A stretch of DNA of 64,000 bases from Nectonema munidae (lineage: Eukaryota; Nematomorpha; Nectonematoida; Nectonematidae), in NCBI GenBank assembly GCA_030549495.1, contig JAUIRK010000673.1:1178001-1242000 (forward strand), given 5' to 3'. Below, piece after piece: positions 19,559 through 33,770 of the stretch (its first letter is position 1; every line of letters starts with the position of its first letter). Made by a program: the position numbers and the translations under genes. The notes below the pieces were generated by a model, which saw nothing but the letters and a program-made list of their open reading frames with translations, did not search any database and was not told the origin of the DNA.

Positions 19559-21181
19559 TATTGAAGTTATATGTCAAAGTATTTTTGTATTTCAATTAAA
19601 ACATATAAGTAAATTTTAACAAGCTAGTTAGTTATTCGTTTAGTTAGTAAACGGAACTAATTTTTTCTTAAGTAAAGATGATATTTTGAAGTTATCCAAT
19701 TTTGCATCGAAGAATATTGAATTTAGGCCTTTTTTCAGTGTAAAAATTTTATTTATATTAAAATAGGGAATCTCCTAGTAAATCTAAAGTCGCTCTTGAA
19801 GAAAAAACTAACAACATATTGAATCCAAAAAAAATAAAATGGCTCAGCCAAGGGTCATAACATAACTTTAAATTTCTACAAGATACTTGTTAAATTGCTA
19901 TAATTACTGTTGAAAATGAGTAATTATTCCTCTTGTCAGCTTTAACTTGAACGGTTTATAAAATTTTCAACTTTTTATATCATTGAATTCACACATTTTT
20001 ATGTTTATCTAAAATGATTTTTTTTCAGATACATAGAGAGTTTTGAAGCTAAATTTTCGGAACTTCAAGTAGTTATCGGCAAGTCTAACTCTAAATTATC
20101 TAGACCCGCTTCGATGATTTGTCTGGAAGAAAGATTGATCGGAACATTTGGTTTTAACGCATAGAAATTGAATTTATATCACTTTGTATCTTTTCCAAAA
20201 ATTATGTCAAAACACGGAACTTTAGCTAGTTTTTCATCATTCAGCTTCCATAAAACTTCGTTTCTCTGGTCCCTCAAAAAACGTGCCACTTGAAGTATTT
20301 ATTAATTTTTGCAAATTCCATTTTTCACAATTTTTATCGTCTTCGTAATCAAAACGTAACAGACATGGAAAATTTGATCTCGGTTGATTATATCTCAATA
20401 AGCTATCGAGTAACTATTAACAGCATACTAGTATAGATTTTAACTATAACATATTTGAATCTTAAAAAAACTCTTGTTTCTTTTTTTACTACTATTTTAT
20501 CTCATCTATTGCCTACAAACACGAATTCGACATCAACCGTTACTTTTAGTGACTCCCTTTCGGATAATATGTCCTCTAATAAATTCAATCATAAATCTTA
20601 CGTGATAAACACAGCTTTATCCGACCATCTACCCATACTTATGTGTGTAAACGAAATTAAAGCTGAAGAAAAGTGTATTAACCTTACTAAGATGAAAGTA
20701 CCTTTATTAACTTGCTTCAGAATCAGGTCTGTTTCACATACGTGTTCCAATAATCCATTTTTACTTATTCACTGCATTTAATAATAAACTATAGATGCGC
20801 TAAAAAGTAAATCTAAAAAACCTTTAGAATAAACAATTATCAAAATTAATAAGCAAAAATGGACAATGACCGGACTTTTAGTTGGATAAATGTAACTAAA
20901 ATCTTGGAACATAATTTTTGCAGTTAAGAAATAAAACAAAGAACACAGCTTTGAAAAATGGTATTCTTTAGTCAATTTGCGCTTACAATAAACCTTACTG
21001 CAACGTTATCAACTCTTTATAGAAAGGTAAAAATTTTTCTCCTTACTCTCTTCAATTCAACGGCCTGATTAAACGTTATGTGAATTATTTTCTAATTATT
21101 TTGCTAGTCATTTAAATTTATCTCCACAAATAGAATGCTTCAAAAAGCTTTTATGTCTTGCAAATAGCTAGTTTGTGTTAA

Positions 21182-22277
21182 GGGGTCATACACATAAGAT
21201 GTCCCCATAAAAAATAGAAATTTGCCTCCCCCTCCCCCCTTGTCTGAGTACATCTAAAAATCAATACCCCCCCCCTCAGTCGGACGTCCTTTTTAGCTTT
21301 ACCCCCCCCCCCCCCCATCTAACCCTTCGTATTAATGATAATCTCTTTTTTCCTATATTTAGGTATGAAAAAAAGGAGACTTGATATTTAAATTTTTTTA
21401 TTTAAAATTCATCATCACCTTTAGCTTCTATAAAAGAACTGTTCATAAGCAAATCAAAAATGCTAAAAATTGGCCAATCATCTTCTTCATCGCCTACACT
21501 AACCGAAATTTCTTCATCTTCATTTATACTATTTGCATTTATACTTCATTTATACTTTTTTTTATACTTATTTATTCTATTTGTGCTTTTGTATATTGTG
21601 TTTGTTTTTTGAGATCGGAAAAAGCAGTTTTGTAAACTTTCAATAGCTTTTTGTGCCGTTTCTCGTTATCCATTTTCACAAATATATTTGAAAATATTTT
21701 TTTAATTAATCTGAAATAGAGCCAAATTAGAAATTAAAAACACGTATTCTTAATGTATGATTTGAGATATTATTTAACTTAAAAAAATTATATAATCAAA
21801 GTAAAATTTTTATCGATAAAATAGTACTTATAAGAAAAAAAACTTCAAATTTTCATTAAAAGTTAAAAAAAATGTTTAAATATTGTACAGTAAAAATAAA
21901 ATAAACTTACAAAAAAAAATACTCAAACAAGAAGATAAACTAAGGAAAGTATTATAAACTATGAAGCTAATCCATACATCATAAAAAAAAGGAAAAAATC
22001 AGGAGTTTTTTGAATATAAAGAAATTTTTTTTATCGAATATTGATAAAAAACGCTAAAAAATCTCTTGAAGAAATAGTGGATTATGCCCTGAAAAATATA
22101 AAATATCATATCCTGAAAAACACTTATTCATATGGAAATATCAAAAAAGACGAAGTTCGGATAATAACTCCCCCCTCCCCCTCCCCCTCCCCCTCCCCCT
22201 CCACCATCACGAAGAATCTAAAATTTGTGTGACCCCCCCCCTCCCCCCTCTTTTGGGACGTCATATATGTATGACCC
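21182..22277. mobile_element. C-rich TIR DNA transposon inserted in the LINE
   Basis: The terminal inverted repeats are imperfect. The left end reads GGGGTCATACACATAAGATG and the reverse complement of the right end reads GGGGTCATACATATATGACG. Flanks are TTAA on the left (21178-21181) and CTAA on the right (22278-22281), suggesting a TTAA target. Inside both ends are runs of C (9 at 21267-21275, 15 at 21302-21316, and a C-rich block 22233-22250) and a (CTCCCC)n block at 22169-22203. It separates the endonuclease from the reverse transcriptase of the LINE. No transposase was recognised. A TTAA target allows piggyBac or Kolobok affiliation. Confidence 0.6.
22169..22203 (+). repeat. (CTCCCC)n microsatellite
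   Basis: About five units of CTCCCC near the right end of the TIR element. Small frames reading through it (Pro-Ser or Gly-Glu repeats) are artefacts. Confidence 0.9.
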
Positions 22278-24212
22278 CTAAGACAGATCTTCTTAAAGGA
22301 CGTTTTGTTAAGTTTATAGTAAATGCAAAGACTTCTATGGTCTTTAGGTCCATGATTTGAGATTGTAGCAGATTTTATTTGGCCAATTCTAATGACCGTC
22401 TTCAAGTTTAATTTATCGTACAACATCTTTTCTTTTACTTTAAAATATACAAAAATACTTCACTATACAAAAAAGGTAACAAATCGAGAATCACAAATTA
22501 TAGACTCATTTTTGTCTCTACTGAAAATAAACAAAGTTCCTGATCTGTTAGATCTCAAACAAGAAGATATCTCAATGTTTTTGGACTCAAAGGCGTTGGA
22601 CTCATTATTATCCCACCACATTATGATGGAAAAACTTTGAAACCTTGGTTTTTCTCAAGGTGCTTCTCAATTTTTCAATTCTTACCAGACAAATAGATAC
22701 CAATCTGTCTTTATAAATAATCACTTTTCTTCTAATACTTAAGTTTTATTAGGGGATCCTCAGGGGTCTATCCCAGGCCACCTGTTATTCAACATATATA
22801 TCAATGACTTTACAAACTCTATTAAAAGAAGTTAACGCATATTTGTATGCCTACCATGTTAACGAATCAAAGTATCGGATACAAAATTAATAATAATCAA
22901 TATTTGCACGACATCAAAAAATAAACTCCTGGTTTGGTTGTTAAATTAAAAATACTCTAAAAATCAACACCAAAAAATCTTGCAATTTATCAAAAAATTG
23001 GCTCAATTTTAAACGAAATTGTATAAAATAAAGTAGACAGTTTAAATCTATTGGGTCTCACCAACCCCTACAATTTATCTTGGGATAATCAAATTCTTCT
23101 TTCCCATAAACTTAGTTACATTATAGGCATTTTAAAACACAAAAATAATTTCTAAGATTCTTCTTACCCTTTACAACTCCATTTTCTTCCATCACATACA
23201 TTATAGTATTACTAATAGGGGTCACACTTTAATCTCAGTTTCTTTTTACTAAATTGCCGGGCCAACAAAATTAAAGTTTTATACCGAGGGTTATATGCCT
23301 TGGCTAAAAAAAACTCTTCTGACTTATATAATACTGTAACACTCAGAATAAGATTTCTTTTAGGGATCGCTAGAAATCTATTTTTGATATGAATAAATTT
23401 TAGTCAAATTTATGAGATGAAGTTGACTGATCTAAACTTGGATATTTAAAAAATAGGGTGATTAAATTAGAAATTAGTGCACTTATATTTATGGTGTAAG
23501 GTTAAATCTGCGATACACTTTATTATAATGCAGCATAATAACTAGAGAGCATCAGAAATCGATTTTCCCAATCCCTATTCAAAAACACAAGAATTTAAAC
23601 CCAGTTGTCTTCGCATATTTATTATATCAATTCAAACATGCAGAAGTATTATTATAATAAAGTATCAAATTAAATACACATGAAAATATATTGATACGCA
23701 TCATTTTTATGGACCTGTTTCCTCATTTTTATTATATCAAATCAAAGACTTACCAAACTTCATTATGGAAAAGTAACACAATAACGTTGTTGCACATAAT
23801 ATGCATCAAATGGCAAATTATAATTTATGGGAGGTTTATATTTTAAAATGTAATTGTTTATGGTGAATAAAATTACGAGCCTTGTCCCACAGCTTTTTCC
23901 TTTTGATCACTTAACCCTAGAACAACCAAGTGGGTCAATTGACCGGTAAACTTTTTTCAATTTATTATAATTTTTTGAAATTTGAACGGATTTATTCGAA
24001 ATCTTTAAAATTCTATTATTTTCCACTAAATTATGATATGAATTAGTTTTTTTTGTTTTAAAGAATTATTGACGTTTATATAAGCTTTCTTCAACAAAGA
24101 CCATGCCGGTCAAATGACCGAAAATGTAATTTTCTAATTTTACAAAAAAAAAAGCAAAAAATCTACTTTATTAAATTAAAGAAAAGGAAATGAAATACTT
24201 TATAGCTCAAAT

Positions 24213-25805
24213 TTAAGATAATTTCAAGCATAATTTACATACTTGGATAGAGCATGATCCACATATGTAGTTAGAACAATTAGGACAAGACGTTCTTGTT
24301 TTATTTTTATGACATATTTTACATGTCGTTCTTTTCCCATCTGCCAAAAGTTTTGCAGAGGAAGTCGATGTTCTTTCTTTATTTGGAATTATTATTTTTT
24401 GACTACTCCTTGAAGTTCGTTCCTTCTCGCAAAGAGATTCGCCAAGTTCAATCAAAAACTCTCGTCTTTTTTTCTTCGTAATTTCCAATTCTTTGCATAA
24501 AACATAAGTGTTCAGACACACCATGTCTAGTAAGTTGAAAAAGACTGAGAATGGCCATCTTCTAGAGCCAGGCTTTGTAGAAAACGCTCTCAGCATCTCA
24601 TCAGCAGTATCTACTCCACCTTTCGTTTTATTGTAGTAAAGAATACACTCTGGTCTCTTTTTTGAATCCTCAGGCATTACTTTGACATCCTGATGCTGTG
24701 ATGACAAGAGAAAAACATCCTTGCTCTTTTTGGCTCTATATCCAATCAGCATGATGCCTTCATCACGGGTAAAAAGAAATTTCGACTTGTAAAGAGTGTC
24801 CTTTTTCTCAAATTTTATTTCATTTGGAATTTCTCTTCGGTGAGATCTAATAGTTCCCACGAGAGTTGTCTTCATCTTCAACAGGTTTTTGGCACAAGAG
24901 AGGCTTGTGAAAAAATTATCACAAGTAACATTTAGGCCCATATCTTTATAAGGGTCTAACAATTTTATAACAACATGCTCACCTTGACTTGAGTGTACTC
25001 GAGACTTATCTTTACCTGTGTACGGAAAGGCTTGTAAGACATAATAATTGTATGTATCACAGAGCACCCAAAACTTGATTCCAAATTTGGATGGCTTGTT
25101 GGGCATATACTGGATAAATTTACATCTACTACGACATGGATATAGTTGTTCATCAACGGTTACTGATTCATTGGGGAAATAGCATCTTTGGAAGTTGTCA
25201 GTTGTACTAGTCCGAAGTGAGCGAATTGCTGCGAACGGGTCTTTTTCCTTTCTTAGAGAACGCGAGTTTTTGTCATCAAATCTCAAGTAAAGTAAAATTT
25301 TTTTGAATTCATTACGAGACATTGTGTCGCTAAATACTTGTCTTCCATAATTTATGTTCCAAAAACTATGAAGAGGTTCATTGCGTCCTTTGAAGACACC
25401 TCTTAGTATGCAAAGTCCAAAGAAAGCATGAAATTTTGGCAACGATAAAGAAAAGTTTGAGTCACTTTTTCTTTTGGCCTCTTCTTCGGTAAATCTAATT
25501 ATGTCATTTATACTTCTGTATCCGTATACTTCCATAAAAACATCAAGAAGATTGTTAACTCGATTTTTAATAAAAAGGGTAGGTCCAGCTGATCTACGAA
25601 GAAGATTACGCGAAAGTGTCTTGCTCAATGTAGGACATTCAGTTGTCCAAAGAGTCTTGTCTTTTGATTGGAAAGTAGATGAACCAGATACATATGTATC
25701 AGAAGAGGAAAGTGAAGTATCACTGGATTCCAAGACAGAGCTTACAGATAAAGAAGAAAATTCTTTGGAGCTTGAGATTTCATAAGAGTCAGTAGTGTAA
25801 TCCAT
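24213..25805 (-). CDS. piggyBac transposase, full length (530 aa)
   Basis: A DDE_Tnp_1_7-type transposase that would cut and paste the surrounding element at TTAA. I chose the ATG at 25805, which opens a Ser/Glu-rich N-terminus (MDYTTDSYEISSSKEF). The frame is open 27 codons further to an ATG at 25886, but that extension is hydrophobic and atypical. Numbering from 25805, the catalytic Asp residues are D218 in SVTVDEQLYPCR, D296 in VTCDNFFTSL and D399, with D402, in KGGVDTADEM. The conserved MPNKPSKFGIKFWVLCD and GTIRSHRREIP blocks are present. The C-terminus (about 495-526) has the Cys-rich CKICHKN...CPNC...CGSC...CKLC domain that binds element ends in this family. Length is close to the usual 550-600. 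An AATAAA signal lies about 40 nt past the stop (24172-24167). Confidence 0.95.
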   Translation of the reverse strand: MDYTTDSYEISSSKEFSSLSVSSVLESSDTSLSSSDTYVSGSSTFQSKDKTLWTTECPTLSKTLSRNLLRRSAGPTLFIKNRVNNLLDVFMEVYGYRSINDIIRFTEEEAKRKSDSNFSLSLPKFHAFFGLCILRGVFKGRNEPLHSFWNINYGRQVFSDTMSRNEFKKILLYLRFDDKNSRSLRKEKDPFAAIRSLRTSTTDNFQRCYFPNESVTVDEQLYPCRSRCKFIQYMPNKPSKFGIKFWVLCDTYNYYVLQAFPYTGKDKSRVHSSQGEHVVIKLLDPYKDMGLNVTCDNFFTSLSCAKNLLKMKTTLVGTIRSHRREIPNEIKFEKKDTLYKSKFLFTRDEGIMLIGYRAKKSKDVFLLSSQHQDVKVMPEDSKKRPECILYYNKTKGGVDTADEMLRAFSTKPGSRRWPFSVFFNLLDMVCLNTYVLCKELEITKKKRREFLIELGESLCEKERTSRSSQKIIIPNKERTSTSSAKLLADGKRTTCKICHKNKTRTSCPNCSNYICGSCSIQVCKLCLKLS

Positions 25806-26308
25806 TCTTTCCCAAAAAAATTTTATGCGCAAAGTAGAGGAAATTAAAATGCAAGGAATTAGAGAAGTCAATGAAGAGAAAAGCAAATAATTGGAGGAGT
25901 CAATGAAGAGTTGCGGTTGTTATGGAGTTGAAGAAGTAAGAAGAATCAATATAATTCCGAATTATGCACACACGTATCGCTGCAGTTTCAAATATCTCTT
26001 ACTTTACCAAGGTCGTTACAATATTCCATGGTAATGTAAATCATGTATCACATATATGTCAAATATCAACATTTATTTATCAAAACATAGTTCAATGAAG
26101 AATTAGTGACGACACAACATAATTCTTATGTAAAAAGTTAAATATTTTGTGAAGCAACAGTACGCACGTCATAAATATGTTGGGAAATACATCTCTCAAC
26201 GTATCCTTTTTGTTGCAAGAATTGTGTACTTGAATGATAGGTTGCTTCATTCGTTTTTTTTGATAACGTTTATATCATAACTAAACGAAAATAGCTGAAA
26301 TACCATAT

Positions 26309-26324
26309 CGGTCAATTGACCGGT
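26309..26324. promoter_or_regulatory. Subterminal palindrome of the piggyBac element (right)
   Basis: The core CGGTCAATTGACCGGT sits in a wider near-perfect palindrome (26302-26329, ACCATA...TATGGT). The same core lies near the left end at 23932-23947. Matching subterminal boxes are the usual transposase binding sites in piggyBac elements; the role is inferred. Confidence 0.6.
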
Positions 26325-26580
26325 ATGGTCTTACTTGATATATAAGATACATGGTCTTTCTAGGGTTAATTAAATGATGCACTTTTCTAAGATTAAGAAT
26401 ACAGGTAAATAGTTTATCTAATTCTGTTATATAGAGAGAATATATTCAATTTATGGTAACGTAACAAACTTACTTATTAAACAAATAACTGAGTTCAAAA
26501 GAAATTTTACACATTCCCTGTGTAAATAAATCGTGAGTATACATTTTAAACCTATCGTTTTCAATGTCATAATCGTCCTA

Positions 26581-30360
<3,780 letters not shown>

Positions 30361-30518
30361 GGCAGCGTGAGTAACGTTGGTTAGGTCCTGGGTTTCGATA
30401 ACTCAAGGTCTTGGGTTCGATCCCGCATCAAGCCTACTTTCTCATAGTTCGATATAAGCGGCGCAATTGTGCCTTCTCAATGTAACACCCTACTCTACTT
30501 TTACATTTACCTTTACTT
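30361..30518 (+). mobile_element. tRNA-derived SINE, copy a
   Basis: A tRNA-like head with the pol III B box GGGTTCGATCCCG at 30413-30425 is followed by a body ATCAAGCCTACTTTCTCATA and GCGCAATTGTGCCTTCTC, then a pyrimidine-rich tail ending TTTACCTTTACTT. Three other copies lie in this window in the opposite orientation, at 31165-31325, 52911-53065 and 57532-57652. Confidence 0.8.
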
Positions 30519-31164
30519 GTTCCTACTTCCATATATTTGAGTGGATCATTTTTATTTTTAAAATAAATTAAAAATAACTTTGTATACATTTTATTTCATG
30601 GTAGTTAAAATGGGAAATAGTTTGGGAGGATGTTAAATCTAAATTTCAAAAACCTGTTTTCTTAAAAGTTTTTTTCTATGGCTCATATTCATCATTTATT
30701 ATTAAACCACAAATTTTACAGGCAATGCCTCTTTTAAATTCGTTTAACAAGCCATTTTTTCCAAGGTCAATCTTTTAAGAGGTTATTGTCGATTTAAATT
30801 TAAAGAATTAACGCAATATTTTTGACATGTGAGAAAAATAAAAAAAAACATAAAAAATCGGAAAAAATGCAAGAGAACTAGAAAAAATATTTAAAAAAGT
30901 GAAGAATGAAATTGCTTAAAAAATTTCCAATGAAATCTGTAGGCTGAAAATTGATACCAATCAACATTTAATTAGTGGGCTTACATAAACTTTGATGCGC
31001 GTAGCTAGAGGTTTATTCCCTAATCCTAAAGCATTCGAAATACGAGTTCCACTACTAAAAGCATGCATATGTATGGGTGTATTAAAATCATCAAAACATT
31101 CAAGTATACGGATTTAGAATGCGATCAATATTTAAAAATGACATATCTCCTCTATTTACTGCAC

Positions 31165-31325
31165 AGGTAAGATGAAAACGTATACATGGGATGTTTTCAT
31201 CGAAAAACACAATTGCGCTGCTTGTATCGAACTATGAGGAAAAAAGGCTTGCTGCGGTATCGAAACCACGACCGTGAGTTATCGAATCCAACATCTAACC
31301 AACCTTACTCACACCGCATCTACAC
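31165..31325 (-). mobile_element. tRNA-derived SINE, copy b
   Basis: Same family as copy a, read on the minus strand: GGTTGGTTAGATGTTGG, ATTCGATAACTCACGGTCG, a decayed B box GTGGTTTCGATACCGC, the body GCGCAATTGTG and the tail. More diverged than the other copies. Confidence 0.75.
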
Positions 31326-31639
31326 ACCGGTCACACTTTTGAACAAAGATAGTGAAAAATTTACTGCTTGAATGTGAAGTTCTTTGGAATATATTTTTTT
31401 AAAATATTGTATTTTTAGGTTTCAGAAATTCTTGCCTGAACATGTTAATTTATAAATAAATGTATTAAATTTTGTAATAGTGATGAAAAAAATAAAAGTG
31501 AACATTTCCATAAGTTGAGGGTTTCTTACAACATAAGCAACTTCTACGCATTTGAGTCTTAATGTGTCTCTGGATAGGAGCCTGGTGTGTTTAGTTTTAA
31601 TATTAAAATTAGTATCGCCATTTTGAAGAGTAAAAATAG

Positions 31640-32060
31640 GTAAAAATTACCCAATTATCGACATTAAAGTGACACCACTTTGAAGAATGTGAAAAAGGCT
31701 TTGATAAAGTGTGAAGGAATGAAGGTGTTTGCCTTTTACACGGGTAAAGATTGTGGTAATTTGAGGAAAATTCTTCTTAACAAAGAATCCCTTATGTCTT
31801 CTATTAGGTAAATATGGACTAACGCCAAAAGCACGGCCTAGAAACGCCTTCTTTCTTGGGGGCATCCATGACTGTGGTTAAGAAAGGACTGATGTTTGGA
31901 GGCATAGGAAGCGCTAGGGTAGAACAATTCGTCTTCACAAAATCAGCGTCATTAAGATGATAATAATCAGTGTGCTCTTCTTTGCGATTTGTTTGCAAAG
32001 GGAGGCAGGTTTAACTTTGGTCAAAGTTCTTTAGAGATGCAAATGATAACCTGTGCTTGC
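31640..32060 (-). other. Exon-like block of unknown identity
   Basis: A GC-raised block with long minus-strand open frames. One runs without ATG for about 60 codons and includes HLNDADFVKTNCSTLALPMP then PNISPFLTTVMDAPKKEG before a stop. An overlapping frame starts with ATG (MPPRKKAFLGRAFGVSPYLP). A good acceptor, CCTTTCTTAACCACAG, lies between them. I cannot choose a frame or name a protein; it may be one exon, or an old repeat. Confidence 0.25.
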
Positions 32061-32378
32061 CCATTGTCTACATCTGTTTCCTATTTTTCCCTTTCTCCTG
32101 TTCACAGAAGAGTTTTTATGGCATCCATTATTATTGTCTGCATGCTATCGTTAGCCTGTCTTCTTTCTACGTGCTTTCCTTCTTGGCGTATAGTTTACAT
32201 AAAATATACACGCTCACTTTTTTACACATAATTATAGCAGCGTGTTCTTTTCAACCTTTTTACCTTCGCGCAACCCTTTAAATATACTAAGCTTGTCAAG
32301 GATTCCCAAAAATATCTTCCTATATTTTTCTATCACAATGTTTGCAGTTAAACATGACAAAAAGAGAAAAATTATCAA

Positions 32379-33189
32379 ATCTCCTGAAGAATAATCACCC
32401 CAGTTTGGGTGGCAATTCTTCAGGAGAGTTTATCATTTACTTATATATTAAGATATGATATGTATTATATTCATATATTCACAAACACACATTTTTATCT
32501 TCGAGAATGTTTATAATGTTGATACATTTTATAAGATTAAATACCATGGTAACTTCCTATAAATACCCAATAATTACTCTAGTAATAAGATTAAATACCA
32601 GAGTATTCGTTTTTTCATACAAACCAAAATATCATCGTGGAAGAAATCCTCAAAACAAATATGGGTTTTTGGTTTAGTTGATACCTCTTTTTCTCCTGCA
32701 ATCGGGTATATGGAAACTGTTAAAGATAGAAGTGCAGAAACATTACTTCCTCTAAAGAAAAAATGGTTCGATTTGAATCAGTTATTATTAGAGTGATGAA
32801 TGGCAAGCAGACGTGAATGTGCAAATATCAGGTTTTATTCACAAAACAGTGAATCCTACTTTAAATTTTGTAAATAAAGAGAATGGAGTTCTCACGCAAA
32901 ATATCGAACCTTACTGGAACAAGCATAAAGCAAACGTAAAAGAATGAAGGATGTAAAAGAGAGTTTATAGAATCCTATCTTCAAGAATATATGTGGCGAG
33001 AGAGATTTTCGAATAACGCTTTTTTAGTTTATGAGATAATATTGTTCACCAATTTAATGCAGGAAAATAAACGTAATTTTTTATTATATTTTTATTCTTC
33101 ATTAATTGGCACATTTTTATTGCAAAATTTTATTTTCTACTGAAATTTTAAATATAAAAAAGTAGTGGGGTGTCTGTTCTTCAGGAGAT
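32379..33189. mobile_element. TIR element with hairpin left end
   Basis: The left terminus reads ATCTCCTGAAGAATAATCACCCC and the reverse complement of the right terminus ATCTCCTGAAGAACAGACACCCC, an imperfect TIR of about 22 bp with most positions matching. The left terminus carries a second inverted copy at once, so 32380-32427 folds into a hairpin with a 13-bp perfect outer stem. The element is about 810 bp with no recognisable protein and no clear target duplication. Confidence 0.5.
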
Positions 33190-33719
33190 GCGGGTTCTCG
33201 AATAAACGGGCCAAAAAATGTGTCTACATTTTATCATTTGTAATGTTTCTAAACAAGGAAAAAAATCTGCAAATGTGAGTGAATTACGGACTAACATTTA
33301 TTTTCATCTTCGTGCACAGTCGGAATAAAAAGGAGTGTTATGTGATCCACCTGGAAGTTAATTTTCAAAGAGAGGATAAATAATAATCAAGTATTTTAGT
33401 ATCATAATATATATTAGGATTGAATATAAAACTATCCTCACGTTAAATAAAAAGCATCACATCTTCAAACAAACACATAGAAACCTTTAGAGCAACCCCG
33501 TAGGCTTCCAATGCACTCCTTTGAGAATTGCTGCTCTATACTATAAATTTAATACATGTATAAGCTATATGTATATATATATTTCCCTAGAAAAAATATG
33601 CACAAATATTTTCTTGGGAATACAATCTATAAAAAAAACTAGAAAAAATACAGTAATAAAGGTTTTATATATGAAAAGTTAGAAAATTTCTTCCTCGAGT
33701 ATTAACACTTTATGTAGAA

Positions 33720-33770
33720 CGGGGGTTCCCAAGCGGTGGGTCGCGAAGCCTCTGACAGGGGAGCTGAGAA
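33720..33770 (+). mobile_element. hAT-like transposon 5' terminus
   Basis: GGGGGTTCCCAAGCGGTGGG then TCGCGAAGCC matches the common hAT end type CAGGGGTTCCCAAxCGGTGGGTCGCG. Only one end is recognisable; the interior to about 34.4 kb is anonymous AT-rich sequence. Confidence 0.5.

Larger units (their letters stand above)
17041..20029. other. Intergenic repeats, no gene seen
   Basis: AT-rich. It holds a (TCA)8 run at 17055-17078, GGACAAAATCCC-like phrase arrays at 17385-17470 and 18430-18545, a GC-rich transposon-like end near 19030-19085 and an 89-bp tandem repeat at 19206-19558. The open stretches I examined here have no recognisable protein. Confidence 0.4.
20030..23620 (+). pseudogene. Decayed APE-type LINE (CR1/Jockey/L2-like), interrupted by a TIR element
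   Basis: The 5' part (about 20030-20780) holds endonuclease-like pieces, FEAKFSELQVVIGKSNSK near the start and LSDHLPILMCVNEI near 20615, which matches the conserved SDHxPI end of APE domains. After a 1.1-kb insertion, the reverse transcriptase follows. It shows FNSYQTNRYQSVFINNHFSS, then GDPQGSIPGHLLFNIYINDF (consensus GVPQGSILGPLLFxIYINDL) at about 22750-22810, and later LGLTNPYNLSWDNQILLSHK. Many in-frame stops and frameshifts make this an old, dead copy. Target duplications and the 3' tail were not found. Confidence 0.7.
23915..26365 (-). mobile_element. Complete, apparently intact piggyBac transposon
   Basis: A 2451-bp element bounded by perfect TTAA duplications (23911-23914 and 26366-26369). 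The ends read CCCTAGAACAACCA (left) and CCCTAGAAAGACCA (right, inverted), 12 of 14 identical; the first eight bases equal those of the classic piggyBac end CCCTAGAAAGATA. Subterminal GGTCAATTGACC palindromes lie at both ends (23932-23947 and 26309-26324), with a variant at 24106-24120 inside the left end. One uninterrupted transposase gene fills the middle. Intact ends, target site and frame point to recent activity; whether it is active cannot be told from sequence alone. Confidence 0.95.

Noticed and set aside
22041-22426. Small frames with Pro-Ser or Gly-Glu repeats
   Set aside because: Produced by the CTCCCC microsatellite and C runs in the TIR element.
24296-25785. Plus-strand and other-frame open stretches inside the transposase gene
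   Set aside because: Shadows of the 530-codon minus-strand gene.
25806-25886. 27-codon N-terminal extension of the piggyBac transposase
   Set aside because: Hydrophobic and unlike family N-termini. The downstream ATG opens the usual acidic/Ser-rich start.
30361-30440. Functional tRNA gene
   Set aside because: The B box is good, but the cloverleaf is not closed and the sequence continues into a body and tail shared with three other copies, so it is a SINE head.
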